This document shows, one piece after another, positions 50,880 to 60,186 of a DNA stretch of 64,000 nt. The translations under genes were made by a program, and so were the position numbers. The stretch comes from Chryseobacterium sp. HSC-36S06 (GTDB taxonomy: Bacteria; Bacteroidota; Bacteroidia; Flavobacteriales; Weeksellaceae), in the NCBI RefSeq assembly GCF_024171485.1, contig NZ_JALJZX010000001.1, forward strand, positions 992,001 through 1,056,000, given 5' to 3'. The notes beneath the pieces were generated by a model. It was not told where the DNA came from. It ran no database searches and saw only the letters and a list, made by a program, of their open reading frames with translations. Positions within the stretch are counted from its first letter, which is position 1, and each line of letters begins with the position of its first letter.

Positions 50880-51650
50880 ATGCCGAACCAAAAAATATTA
50901 TACGTCACTACAGAAATGTTTCCTTATCAGGAAGACAGCAATATGGCCTCCATGGTTAACAAAATGTCACTGAAGATGCACCAAGATGGTAACGATGTAC
51001 GCGTTTTCATGCCAAGATTTGGCCAGATCAGCGAACGTAAATTTCAGCTTCATGAGGTGATTCGTCTTTCCGGGATGAACATTATTATTAATGATCTTGA
51101 CCAACCGCTGATTATAAAAGTAGCTTCGCTGCCAGGCGAAAGACTTCAGGTTTATTTTATTGATAATGATGAGTATTTCAAGAGAAAGCAGTTTTATGCT
51201 GATGACGAAGGAAATGCTTTTGTTGATAATGACGAACGCGCCATTTTCTTTGCAAGAGGTGTCATCGAAACCATCAAGAAACTTAACTGGGTTCCGGATG
51301 TTATACATCTTAACGGATGGATGGCTTCGTTTATTCCCGTTTACTTAAAGACTTTCTATAAAAACGATTCGTATTTTAAAGATTCAAAGCTGGTACTCTC
51401 TGTTTATAATGAAGAAGATGCAGCACTTTCTCCGTCAATCGAAGAAAAAATGAAATTCGACAATATTACTTCACTTAAAGCGTTTAAGAAACCTAGTTTT
51501 CAGCAGTTCGTAATAGAAAGCATGGATTTGGTAGATGTTGTAGTTAAAGGTGATGAGTTCCTTCAGGATGAACTTGATGAAGCTTTTAAAAAGACAAAAA
51601 CTACCAAATCGGAATATCTAGGCGCCGAATCAATCGCAAACTTATACTAA
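50880..51650 (+). CDS. Glycogen/starch synthase-like protein, N-terminal domain only
   Basis: A 256-residue protein matching the N-terminal GT5 starch-synthase domain: MPNQKILYVTTEMFPYQEDS, then NDVRVFMPRFG and WVPDVIHLNGWMASFIPVYLK. True glycogen synthases have about 480 residues and a second Rossmann domain that binds ADP-glucose; it is absent here. The start KxGGLADV-like segment is also altered. So it probably is not a glycogen synthase, but an intact half-domain conserved with DUF4270 and glmS neighbours. ATG at 50880 is used because the promoter lies before it. Confidence 0.82.
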   Translation: MPNQKILYVTTEMFPYQEDSNMASMVNKMSLKMHQDGNDVRVFMPRFGQISERKFQLHEVIRLSGMNIIINDLDQPLIIKVASLPGERLQVYFIDNDEYFKRKQFYADDEGNAFVDNDERAIFFARGVIETIKKLNWVPDVIHLNGWMASFIPVYLKTFYKNDSYFKDSKLVLSVYNEEDAALSPSIEEKMKFDNITSLKAFKKPSFQQFVIESMDLVDVVVKGDEFLQDELDEAFKKTKTTKSEYLGAESIANLY

Positions 51651-51665
51651 TCAATTTAAATTTTA

Positions 51666-53216
51666 ATGATAAAGAATATTAAGAAATTATTCAATATTAC
51701 GGCTTCGCTGGTAATTGGAAGTTTAATTTTATATAGTTGTGAGCCCGATGCGGATATGCTGGGTTCACAGTTTTTTCAGAACGGAGCTCAGGGTACAGAA
51801 ACGTCATATGATGTAATTGCATATAATATCGATAATGGTGATTCAATCCGTACAGATAACGAAAGGCTTCAAAGTGCAACTTTAGGAGCGTTTAACGAGC
51901 CTCAGTTCGGGTTGCAAAAGTCGTCCTATGTTTCGCAGGTGCGACTTTCTAATTACAGCCCTGATTTTGGAACAAATCCTGTTTTAGACTCTGCAGTATT
52001 AGTAATAAAACCGATTTATGCTGCTGATTCTGTAACCACTACCACTGCGGATGATTATATTTATCCGGTTGGAGCAGTACCCGCTAAGAAGGTTGTAACC
52101 ACTTTTCCCGTTGCTAAATATGGTAAAACTAAAATTGATGGTAAAACCGTTTTTAATATAAAAATTAATGAGGTTAATGACTTTCTCGGATTAGCATCAG
52201 GGGATTCTATTATGTCTAACAGAAGTGTAGCGGAGGGTAATTTGCTTGGAACGAAAGTTTTTAACGGCAGTATCAGCGCTATTAAAATCACGAAGGATTC
52301 AGATAATTCAGATCTTTATATTAGAGACGCTGCCTTAAGAATCCCGTTAGATAGTACCTTTTTCCAAAATAAAATCATTGCCAAGGGTAAATCACCTGAA
52401 CTTGCTGACGCAGCATCTTTTACGAGATATTTCAAAGGAATAAAGTTATCTGTGGCTGAGAACGATGGGTATATTTTCAATTTTGATCCCAACAGTGTTA
52501 TGATTAATCTTTATTACAAAAAAGACAAGGTTGATAATGGAACTACCACCCGCGAAGATGATGTTTTTGCGCTGGATTTAGGATCCGCTAATACTCATTT
52601 TAATCAGATTGCTTTTAATCGCACTAATACTCCGGCTGCAGCGGCAATGGCGGTTTATGACACCATTATAGGTTCCCAGAAACTGTTCGCGCAGGGAATG
52701 GGCGGACCTGGAATCGGGTTCAAAATTCCTGAATCAAAAATTGCAGATATCCGTGATTTATATAATAATGAAAAGATTGGGATTATCTCTGCCAAAATAA
52801 GAATGTACACCGATGAAGTAAGCTGGAATAACAAATACCAAAAACCTTCATACTTTGTAGTGAAGCAGAAAAAACTAAATACTTTTCTTGAGGATATGAG
52901 TGCTTTGGCTTACACAGGACTCTACAATTTAGTAAAGCCATTTAATTTAGATAAAAATCCGGCTTATTACGAAATTGGTATCACTCAGACCTTTAAGAAA
53001 GTAATTGAAAAAGAGGCGAAAGCTGACCACTTCATTTTAAATGTTGGTAGTTATACATTCGATGCCAATGGTAATTTAATCGGCTCGATTTATCCGGACC
53101 TTGGTCCTCAGAATTTCAACACACGGGCTTACACTCCTAACCGTGTTGTGTTGGTAGGGACAGATCCCGGTAATCAAAAAAGCGCAAAGCTTATTCTGAC
53201 TTACGGCAAAAAATAG
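51666..53216 (+). CDS. DUF4270 family lipoprotein
   Basis: A 516-residue lipoprotein: signal with lipobox ILYSCEP (Cys near 25), then the DUF4270 sequence (ADMLGSQFFQNG, a repeated beta-sandwich type pattern, and LDSAVLVIKPIY). It probably lies at the outer membrane. The function is unknown. The gene follows the half glycogen synthase by 15 bases and precedes glmS by 28, so the three are likely cotranscribed. Confidence 0.88.
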   Translation: MIKNIKKLFNITASLVIGSLILYSCEPDADMLGSQFFQNGAQGTETSYDVIAYNIDNGDSIRTDNERLQSATLGAFNEPQFGLQKSSYVSQVRLSNYSPDFGTNPVLDSAVLVIKPIYAADSVTTTTADDYIYPVGAVPAKKVVTTFPVAKYGKTKIDGKTVFNIKINEVNDFLGLASGDSIMSNRSVAEGNLLGTKVFNGSISAIKITKDSDNSDLYIRDAALRIPLDSTFFQNKIIAKGKSPELADAASFTRYFKGIKLSVAENDGYIFNFDPNSVMINLYYKKDKVDNGTTTREDDVFALDLGSANTHFNQIAFNRTNTPAAAAMAVYDTIIGSQKLFAQGMGGPGIGFKIPESKIADIRDLYNNEKIGIISAKIRMYTDEVSWNNKYQKPSYFVVKQKKLNTFLEDMSALAYTGLYNLVKPFNLDKNPAYYEIGITQTFKKVIEKEAKADHFILNVGSYTFDANGNLIGSIYPDLGPQNFNTRAYTPNRVVLVGTDPGNQKSAKLILTYGKK

Positions 53217-53244
53217 ATTTAAAAATTAAAAAAATTAAAAAAAT

Positions 53245-55098
53245 ATGTGTGGTATCGTAGGATATACCGGTTTTCAGGATGCATATGAAGTTGTAATCAA
53301 CGGGCTTCGTCGCTTAGAATACCGCGGTTATGACAGTGCAGGAATTGTACTTGATAGTGAAAACTCAGACTTTGTTGTAGCTAAAACAAAAGGTAAGGTT
53401 GATGATTTGGTAGCCATTTCAGGGGCTCTTTCAGGGAAGTCAAACGTAGGAATGGGTCATACCAGATGGGCAACGCATGGTGTGCCGAGTGACAGAAACT
53501 CCCACCCGCATGTTTCCAATAACGGTAAAATTGCCTTGGTGCATAATGGTATTATCGAAAATTATGATACTATTAAAATTATGCTCACCGAGAAAGGATT
53601 CACCTTTCAGTCAGAAACAGATACCGAGATTCTGGTTAACCTTATTCAGTTTTTCATGGATACCAATGCGGAAATCGATTTTCCTACGGCGGTTCGCTTT
53701 GCACTGAATGAAGTTTATGGTGCATATGCAATTACGGTAATGCACGATGATTACCCTGGCGTACTTGTAGTAGCCCGATTAGGTTCTCCGTTGGCAATTG
53801 GTCTTGGTGATAAAGAATATTTTATCGCTTCCGATGCTTCACCTTTTGTTGAATTTACCAAAGAGGCTGTTTACCTTGAAGAAGGTCATATGGCTACAAT
53901 CTCTCTCGAAAAGGGGGTTGATATTAGAAACATAAAGGATAATGAGAAAGTAATTCCTGAAATTCAGGAACTTAAATTAAGCCTTGAGCAGATTGAAAAA
54001 GGAGGTTATGAACATTTCATGCTTAAGGAAATTTTTGAACAGCCAAAATCTATCCATGATACATTAAGAGGAAGACTGCTTGTAGATGAGGGAATCATTA
54101 AGATGGCCGGAATCTGGGATCACCTCGACAGAATCAGCCAGGCACAGAAAATTACAATTATCGCCTGTGGGACTTCATGGCACGCAGGATTAATTGGTGA
54201 ATATTTAATAGAAGAATTTGCAAGAATTCCTGTAGAAGTTGAATATGCCTCAGAATTCCGTTACAGAAATCCAATCATCAGCGAAAAAGATGTGGTAATT
54301 GCCATTTCCCAGTCGGGTGAGACTGCAGATACTATGGCCGCTATCAAAATGGCGAGAGAAAAAGGAGCTTTCATTTACGGAATCTGTAACGTGGTTGATT
54401 CGTCGATCGCAAGAATTACTGATGCCGGATCCTATACTCATGCAGGACCGGAAATTGGTGTAGCTTCAACAAAAGCATTTACTGCCCAGTTAACGATTCT
54501 TTCGCTTATTGCCCTAAAATTAGGAAAACACAACGGACACTTGAGTAATCAGGAGTTCATGAAACTTATTACAGAACTCGATGCACTTCCGAAAAAAGTA
54601 GAAGAAGTTTTGGAAAGTACGCACGAGATTACAAAAGATATTGCCAAGAACTTTGTTGATTCTCAAAACTTCCTTTATTTAGGCAGAGGTTATAATTTCC
54701 CTGCGGCATTGGAAGGGGCATTGAAGCTTAAAGAAATCTCTTATATTCATGCCGAGGGATATCCCGCAGCAGAAATGAAGCACGGACCAATCGCTTTAAT
54801 CGATGAAAACATGCCGATTGTGATCATTGCTCCTAAACAGGGACATTACGATAAGATTGTAAGTAACGTTCAGGAAATTAAGGCACGTAAAGGTAAAGTA
54901 ATCGCAGTTGTAAATAAAGGTGATACTCAGGTTTCTGCAATGGCAGATTATGTTATTGAGTTCCCCGAAACTTCAGAATGTTTCTCGCCAATTATCGCAT
55001 CTGTACCTTTGCAGTTACTGGCCTATTATATTGCTGTTTACCGTGGGGCAAATGTGGATCAGCCGAGAAATTTGGCAAAATCAGTAACAGTAGAGTAA
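53245..55098 (+). CDS. glmS: Glutamine-fructose-6-phosphate aminotransferase (isomerizing)
   Basis: A 617-residue enzyme making glucosamine-6-phosphate for peptidoglycan and LPS. The glutaminase domain begins MCGIVGYTG with the nucleophile Cys2, then GHTRWATHG near 73-81 and HNGIIEN near 98. Two SIS domains follow (CGTSWHAG near 309 and GRGYNFPAALEG near 480). The C-terminus is NLAKSVTVE, as usual. A glmS ribozyme is not seen in the 28-base upstream leader. Confidence 0.97.
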   Translation: MCGIVGYTGFQDAYEVVINGLRRLEYRGYDSAGIVLDSENSDFVVAKTKGKVDDLVAISGALSGKSNVGMGHTRWATHGVPSDRNSHPHVSNNGKIALVHNGIIENYDTIKIMLTEKGFTFQSETDTEILVNLIQFFMDTNAEIDFPTAVRFALNEVYGAYAITVMHDDYPGVLVVARLGSPLAIGLGDKEYFIASDASPFVEFTKEAVYLEEGHMATISLEKGVDIRNIKDNEKVIPEIQELKLSLEQIEKGGYEHFMLKEIFEQPKSIHDTLRGRLLVDEGIIKMAGIWDHLDRISQAQKITIIACGTSWHAGLIGEYLIEEFARIPVEVEYASEFRYRNPIISEKDVVIAISQSGETADTMAAIKMAREKGAFIYGICNVVDSSIARITDAGSYTHAGPEIGVASTKAFTAQLTILSLIALKLGKHNGHLSNQEFMKLITELDALPKKVEEVLESTHEITKDIAKNFVDSQNFLYLGRGYNFPAALEGALKLKEISYIHAEGYPAAEMKHGPIALIDENMPIVIIAPKQGHYDKIVSNVQEIKARKGKVIAVVNKGDTQVSAMADYVIEFPETSECFSPIIASVPLQLLAYYIAVYRGANVDQPRNLAKSVTVE

Positions 55099-55161
55099 AA
55101 AAAAATGTTAATTCCTGTAAAATAATCGAAGGAATTTTACGTTTTGCAAAAAAAATCATAA

Positions 55162-55190
55162 TTGTTTTTCTAAAAAATTATATATATTTA
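55162..55190 (+). promoter_or_regulatory. Promoter-like sequence for the gldKLMN operon
   Basis: TTG (55162-55164), an 18-base spacer and TATATTTA (55183-55190), one mismatch from TAnnTTTG. Predicted start near 55195, leader about 19 bases. Confidence 0.55.
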
Positions 55191-55213
55191 CCGCTTAATT
55201 TCTAAAAAATAGC

Positions 55214-56629
55214 ATGAAAAGAATATTTCTTATATTAATATCAGCATCTGTAGTAATCTCTTGTTCTAAAGGTGGTGGAGGTTCTGCCGGTAAACCCGGA
55301 GTGAAAGGAGAATTGGTTCCTAAGGGGAAATCTAAATCCTTTGTAGCAGAAAGACCATATGGAATGGTAGCTGTGCCTGCAGGTTCCTATGTAATGGGGA
55401 TGGCAGATCAGGATTTTACCAATACTCCAGAAAAAGCACTTCTTAAGACGGTAACCGTTTCTTCGTTCTTCATGGATGAGACTGAAATTACTAATGCAGA
55501 ATACCGCGTTTTTATCAATTATGTAAGAGATTCAATCGCAAGGTCTTTACTTGCTGAGGCAGCTGGTGATGGTGGATCTACCGGCGACGGGAACTCGATA
55601 GCAGACTTTGCATATGCTTCAAAAAAAGCGGGCGACACAAAAAATGCTTATCAGGAATTTATGGATTCTCAGGGAGGCAGAGAAGGTTACGATGAATCGA
55701 AAAAACTAGATTGGTCGGTTCCGCTCCGTTGGAAAACTTCTGATTATCCCGATGCTCAGTATGCAGAGATTTTAGAATCAATGTATCTTCCACCAGCTGA
55801 AAGAATCAATAACGAAAGAATTTTAGACAGCAGAAAGCTTCTTTATTCTTACCATTGGGAAGATGTAGAGGCCTCAATTAAAGACAAATCAAGAGGAGCA
55901 AATTACCTCAAAAAAGAGAGTATCGCAGTTTATCCTGATACTACGGTTTGGATTAAAGATTTCAATTACGCTTACAACGAACCGTTATACGACGGTTATT
56001 TCTGGCACAGTGCGTACAAAAATTACCCTGTAGTTGGGGTAACGTGGGATCAGGCACGAGCATTCTGTGATTTCAGATCTAAAATGAAATCTGATTGGAA
56101 TGAAAGTCAGAAAAAGAAGAAGCAAAAACCAATGTCGTTCCGTCTTCCTACCGAAGCAGAATGGGAATATGCTGCTAGAGGAGGTAAAGAAAATGCAACT
56201 TATCCGTGGGGCGGACCTTATTTACAGGATGACCGTGGCTGCTATCTGGCAAACTTCAAACCGAAACGTGGTAATTATATAGAAGACGAGAAGAAAGGAA
56301 CTTATACATATACAGCACCTGTTAAGCAATTTCAGAAAAATGGTTTTGGATTATATGATATGGCAGGGAACGTTGCAGAATGGACCGAATCTCCTTATAA
56401 CAATGCAACCTATCAATTTGCTTCTACCTTAAATCCTTATCTTTCAAATGAAGCGTATAAAGAACCGAGAAAATCTGTACGTGGCGGATCCTGGAAAGAT
56501 GTTGGCTATCTGTTGATGACCGGCGCCAGAGATTACGAAAGAAAAGATTCTGCAAGAAGTTATATCGGATTCAGAACCGTTCAGGATATTCCTGAGGGAA
56601 CTGCCAAATTCAAAAAAAGAACAAACTAG
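55214..56629 (+). CDS. gldK: Type IX secretion/gliding lipoprotein GldK
   Basis: A 471-residue outer-membrane lipoprotein (lipobox VVISCSK, Cys at 17). The core is an FGE-sulfatase-like fold: YGMVAVPAGSYVMGMAD, DETEITNAEYRVFI, SFRLPTEAEWEYAARGG, NGFGLYDMAGNVAEW and the C-terminal RGGSWKD...YIGFR. With GldN it forms the ring of the type IX secretion machine. It is the first of four genes; gldL follows 51 bases later. Confidence 0.97.
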   Translation: MKRIFLILISASVVISCSKGGGGSAGKPGVKGELVPKGKSKSFVAERPYGMVAVPAGSYVMGMADQDFTNTPEKALLKTVTVSSFFMDETEITNAEYRVFINYVRDSIARSLLAEAAGDGGSTGDGNSIADFAYASKKAGDTKNAYQEFMDSQGGREGYDESKKLDWSVPLRWKTSDYPDAQYAEILESMYLPPAERINNERILDSRKLLYSYHWEDVEASIKDKSRGANYLKKESIAVYPDTTVWIKDFNYAYNEPLYDGYFWHSAYKNYPVVGVTWDQARAFCDFRSKMKSDWNESQKKKKQKPMSFRLPTEAEWEYAARGGKENATYPWGGPYLQDDRGCYLANFKPKRGNYIEDEKKGTYTYTAPVKQFQKNGFGLYDMAGNVAEWTESPYNNATYQFASTLNPYLSNEAYKEPRKSVRGGSWKDVGYLLMTGARDYERKDSARSYIGFRTVQDIPEGTAKFKKRTN

Positions 56630-56680
56630 GATTAGCAAAAAACAAAACAAATAATTAACTACTAAAAAAATTCAACTACA

Positions 56681-57367
56681 ATGTTTAAAACTAAAGAGGC
56701 TGTATACAATTTCATCTATTCATTTGGAGCAGCAATCGTAATTTTGGGTGCATTATTCAAATTAACCCACTGGAGCATAGGTCCTTTGACAGGAAACGTA
56801 ACATTAGCAATCGGTCTTGTCACCGAAGCGATTATCTTTATCATCTTTGCATTTGATGCGCCAAAATCAGAGGAATCTTATGCCTGGGAAAATGTATATC
56901 CAGAATTGCTTGACAAAGATGCAAATCCAAACCCAAAACATTCTTCATTAGGTATTCAGTCAGCTGAAGTAAAAGAATTGGAAGTTTCTCTTTCAGATAA
57001 ATTAGACAAAATGCTTGCTGATGCGAAATTAGATGTAAACTTATTCGAAAGATTAAGAACAGGTATCGACAAGTTTTCAAGTTCAGTTGATCAGATTAAC
57101 CAAACTGTAGACGTAACCGGAGCTACCCAAAGATATAACGATCAGTTAACACTTGCTGCAAGTCACTTAGAAAGCATGAATGCGTTATATGCATTGCAAT
57201 TGGAGCACGGTAAGACCCAAACTGAGTACAGCAAAAAATATGTGGAAGATATGCAGAGATCTGCAGCTCATTCAGAAAAATTCAACGAAGAATTAACAGG
57301 ATTAACTTCAAACCTTAACAGTCTTAATAGAGTGTACGGCGGTATGCTTAGCGCAATGAAATCATAG
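56681..57367 (+). CDS. gldL: Gliding motility/T9SS protein GldL
   Basis: A 228-residue inner-membrane protein with two helices (about 11-30 and 39-57) and a long cytoplasmic coiled-coil region. The first helices contain the functional sequence ALFKLTHWSIGPLTG and the Glu in VTEAIIFIIFAFD. GldL and GldM form the proton-driven motor. Operon neighbours are gldK and gldM. Confidence 0.97.
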   Translation: MFKTKEAVYNFIYSFGAAIVILGALFKLTHWSIGPLTGNVTLAIGLVTEAIIFIIFAFDAPKSEESYAWENVYPELLDKDANPNPKHSSLGIQSAEVKELEVSLSDKLDKMLADAKLDVNLFERLRTGIDKFSSSVDQINQTVDVTGATQRYNDQLTLAASHLESMNALYALQLEHGKTQTEYSKKYVEDMQRSAAHSEKFNEELTGLTSNLNSLNRVYGGMLSAMKS

Positions 57368-57416
57368 TTTTCTAACCATTAATTAAAATTTAAGATTATT
57401 AACAAAATTTACTAAA

Positions 57417-58985
57417 ATGGCACAAGGAAAACAGACCCCTCGTCAGAAGATGATCAACTTGATGTATCTGGTCTTCATTGCGATGCTTGCAATGCAGATC
57501 GACCAAGAGATCATCAGGTCATATGATGATACCAATAATACGCTTACCAGTACAAGAAAATTAGTTGAAGAAAAGAACGATAAAATTTTCGAGAAAACTT
57601 TAGAAGCAAAACAGGTTAATACACCTGAAACATACACCAAACCACTAGAGGATTATCGCGGTTTAAAAGCGCAGACCAACGATTTGGTATCTTTCATTGA
57701 AGGTTTAAAAACCAACCTTAAAAAAGAAGCTGAATTTGTTGAAGGTATTGATGTTGGTGACAACTTCGCTGCATTAAACAACACAGAGCCTTCTTCAAAA
57801 ATGTTTTTTACCAATGCGGACGAAAACGCTCCTTCTAAAAATGCGGTTGATTTGAAAGCTAAGATTGAGAGTCTTAAAGGCTATATCAACCAGACTTTTG
57901 GGAATAACAGCGATATGAAACCTGTGGTTGACAGAGCAAATGCGATGTTACTTACAGAGTTTAAAAAAGGGCAAACAATTAAAAATAAAAACTGGTTACA
58001 GTACAAGTTTTATGGTCAGCCGCTTATTGCAGCACTTTCTAATTTAGAAGTAATCCAGTCCGAAGCTAGAAACCTTCAGTCTGATGCGTTAATGACAATG
58101 CTTCAGGAGAAAGTTGATGCAGATATTAAGTTTGATGCTTATACCGCAATCGTTTCTGCACCAACTACAGTTATTCAGGGCGAAGCAGCTCAGGCTAAAG
58201 TTGCAATCGGTAACTATTCCAGCAATGTTCCTGGTTTATCGATGCCAGGTTTAACCGTGACAAACGGGCAAGGCGTAAGAGGATTGGATACTGGTTCCAC
58301 GGGAGATAAAAGTTTTAGCGGAAAAATTTCATTCACTGATGTAAATGGAAAAGTGATTGAATTACCATACAGCCATACTTACAAAGTAATTGCTGGTGCA
58401 CAGGAACTTAAAGCTCAGAAAGGCGCAATCGTAACTGCGGATAAAATGAATGTTTTATACCGTGGATTACCAAACCCAATTTCTGGTTCGATTCTTGGTG
58501 CAGATATGTCTGGGATTTCCCTTTCAGCATCTGGAGCATCGGTTAGCGGTAGCGGCGGTAAATGGACTGTTACCCCTGGAGGTGGTACTACAGTTAACTT
58601 AACAATTTCAGGACGTGATCCAAAAGGCGGCGTGATTTCTCAGTCTTTCCCTTTCAGAATCAAGAATGTTCCGCCACCAGTGGGGCAGGTTCAGGGCAAG
58701 TCTGTTGTTTCTATGCCGGCAAGTTCAATTCCGAATCAGCGTGTAACCGCAGATATGCCGGATTTCGATTTCCCAGTAAGTTTCACAGTGAACAGTTTTA
58801 TGTTTAAGGTTCCTGGAAAAGCGGCAATGTTAGTTAACGGAAATTCACTAAGCAATGTAGCATCTTTGACAAAGAATCTTAGAAACGGTGACATCGCTTA
58901 TATCTTTAATATCCAGGCTACCGCAAGTGGTCTTGGTGGGCAGGCATTAAAACAGATTCCGCCTGTTGTAATAAACGTACAATAA
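57417..58985 (+). CDS. gldM: Gliding motility/T9SS protein GldM
   Basis: A 522-residue protein with a single N-terminal membrane helix (RQKMINLMYLVFIAMLAMQI) and a long periplasmic part made of four domains. It links the GldL motor to the GldK/GldN ring. The C-terminal beta domains contain VSFTVNSFMFKVPG. Length is normal. Confidence 0.97.
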   Translation: MAQGKQTPRQKMINLMYLVFIAMLAMQIDQEIIRSYDDTNNTLTSTRKLVEEKNDKIFEKTLEAKQVNTPETYTKPLEDYRGLKAQTNDLVSFIEGLKTNLKKEAEFVEGIDVGDNFAALNNTEPSSKMFFTNADENAPSKNAVDLKAKIESLKGYINQTFGNNSDMKPVVDRANAMLLTEFKKGQTIKNKNWLQYKFYGQPLIAALSNLEVIQSEARNLQSDALMTMLQEKVDADIKFDAYTAIVSAPTTVIQGEAAQAKVAIGNYSSNVPGLSMPGLTVTNGQGVRGLDTGSTGDKSFSGKISFTDVNGKVIELPYSHTYKVIAGAQELKAQKGAIVTADKMNVLYRGLPNPISGSILGADMSGISLSASGASVSGSGGKWTVTPGGGTTVNLTISGRDPKGGVISQSFPFRIKNVPPPVGQVQGKSVVSMPASSIPNQRVTADMPDFDFPVSFTVNSFMFKVPGKAAMLVNGNSLSNVASLTKNLRNGDIAYIFNIQATASGLGGQALKQIPPVVINVQ

Positions 58986-59034
58986 TTGCGTTATTGATTT
59001 GATGATATCAAGTCAGTAGTATAAAAATTTTATA

Positions 59035-60114
59035 ATGAGAAAGTTCGTATTTTTATTTCTTGCGTTGAGTTTCCTGTCTGTACAGGCTCAAACGAAAAAG
59101 AAAACAACCAAGAAAAAAGCCAAAGCTAAAACTACTAAGGTAGCAAAAACTGTAGAAGAAGCTCCTGTAGTTGAGGCTCCTGTAGTAGAAACTCCTGCTG
59201 CCGGAGGCGTAGTGGATGATACTCCTATTAATTCGATGTCAATTCTGAATGCGAAATCTCCGGAATCTTTCAGAAAATATAGAGAAATGGGGCTTATTAA
59301 GAAAGGTGATTCTATGGTTTCAAATAAAATTACTCCGCTATCATATGGCTTTATTGAAGATAAAGACATTTTGAAAAGCATGGTAGTTTGGGAAATTATT
59401 GATATGAACGATAAAGTGAACCAACCGTTCTATCATAATGAAGATGGTCTTGTTTCCCAAAACAGATCTCTTTATCAACTTTTGTTTGATGCTATTAATG
59501 ATGGTAGAATTAAGGAGGTTTATGATGACGAAATGTTTATGACACGTCTTAGCCCAGATGCGATTCAGTCAAGAATCAAAAATGAGGTGATGAGTGACGC
59601 GGGAATCGACAGACTTAATGAAGCCGGAAAATTAACTGCTGATGAACTGAAGGAATTTACCAATGTTTATGAAACCAAAACGGAAAACGTAAAGGTTTTA
59701 AAAATCAAAGGTATGTGGTATATCGACAGAAGAGACAGCCAGATGAAGTACAGACTTTTAGGTATCGCAGCGATGGGGCAGGATCCTGCCACAATGGGTC
59801 AGTATGGTCCAGACGGTCAGCCACTTGCTTCAAAAGATGAGCTTATCGACCTGTTCTGGGTATACTATCCGGATGCAAGAGAAGTATTGGCGAATGCAGT
59901 AGTTTTTAACAGTAAAAACTTGGCTTCCGATATTACTTTTGATGATATTTTGAATGCCAGAAGGTTTTCAACCATCATTTACAAAACAGATAATGGTTTA
60001 GGAAATGGCGTAATCAAGGATTATATTCCGCGTGACGCAGATGCTCAGCTTGAAGAAAGCGAGAGAATCAAAGCACAGATTCTTCAGATGGAAAATGATA
60101 TGTGGAATTACTAA
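59035..60114 (+). CDS. gldN: Gliding motility/T9SS protein GldN
   Basis: A 359-residue secreted protein with signal to about residue 18, a Lys-rich stretch (KKKTTKKKAKAKTTK), and a Val/Pro/Glu linker; the folded part begins near NSMSILNAKSPESFR and contains PLSYGFIEDKDILKSMVVWEIIDMN. It joins GldK in the periplasmic ring. A strong terminator follows, so the operon ends here. Confidence 0.97.
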   Translation: MRKFVFLFLALSFLSVQAQTKKKTTKKKAKAKTTKVAKTVEEAPVVEAPVVETPAAGGVVDDTPINSMSILNAKSPESFRKYREMGLIKKGDSMVSNKITPLSYGFIEDKDILKSMVVWEIIDMNDKVNQPFYHNEDGLVSQNRSLYQLLFDAINDGRIKEVYDDEMFMTRLSPDAIQSRIKNEVMSDAGIDRLNEAGKLTADELKEFTNVYETKTENVKVLKIKGMWYIDRRDSQMKYRLLGIAAMGQDPATMGQYGPDGQPLASKDELIDLFWVYYPDAREVLANAVVFNSKNLASDITFDDILNARRFSTIIYKTDNGLGNGVIKDYIPRDADAQLEESERIKAQILQMENDMWNY

Positions 60115-60136
60115 TCTTTTCCTTTGAAAATATAAC

Positions 60137-60168
60137 AAAACCTGAGTATTTTTACTCAGGTTTTTTTT
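60137..60168 (+). terminator. Terminator of the gldKLMN operon
   Basis: A 12-bp stem (AAAACCTGAGTA at 60137-60148, TACTCAGGTTTT at 60153-60164) with four T in the loop and T to 60168. Confidence 0.88.
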
Positions 60169-60186
60169 GAACCAAATTTTAAGATA

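Noticed and set aside
50880-51650. Functional glycogen synthase
   Set aside because: The second Rossmann domain is absent and the next gene is unrelated, so the enzyme is incomplete.
53217-53244. glmS ribozyme or riboswitch before glmS
   Set aside because: Only 28 A-rich bases separate DUF4270 and glmS; there is no room for the fold.
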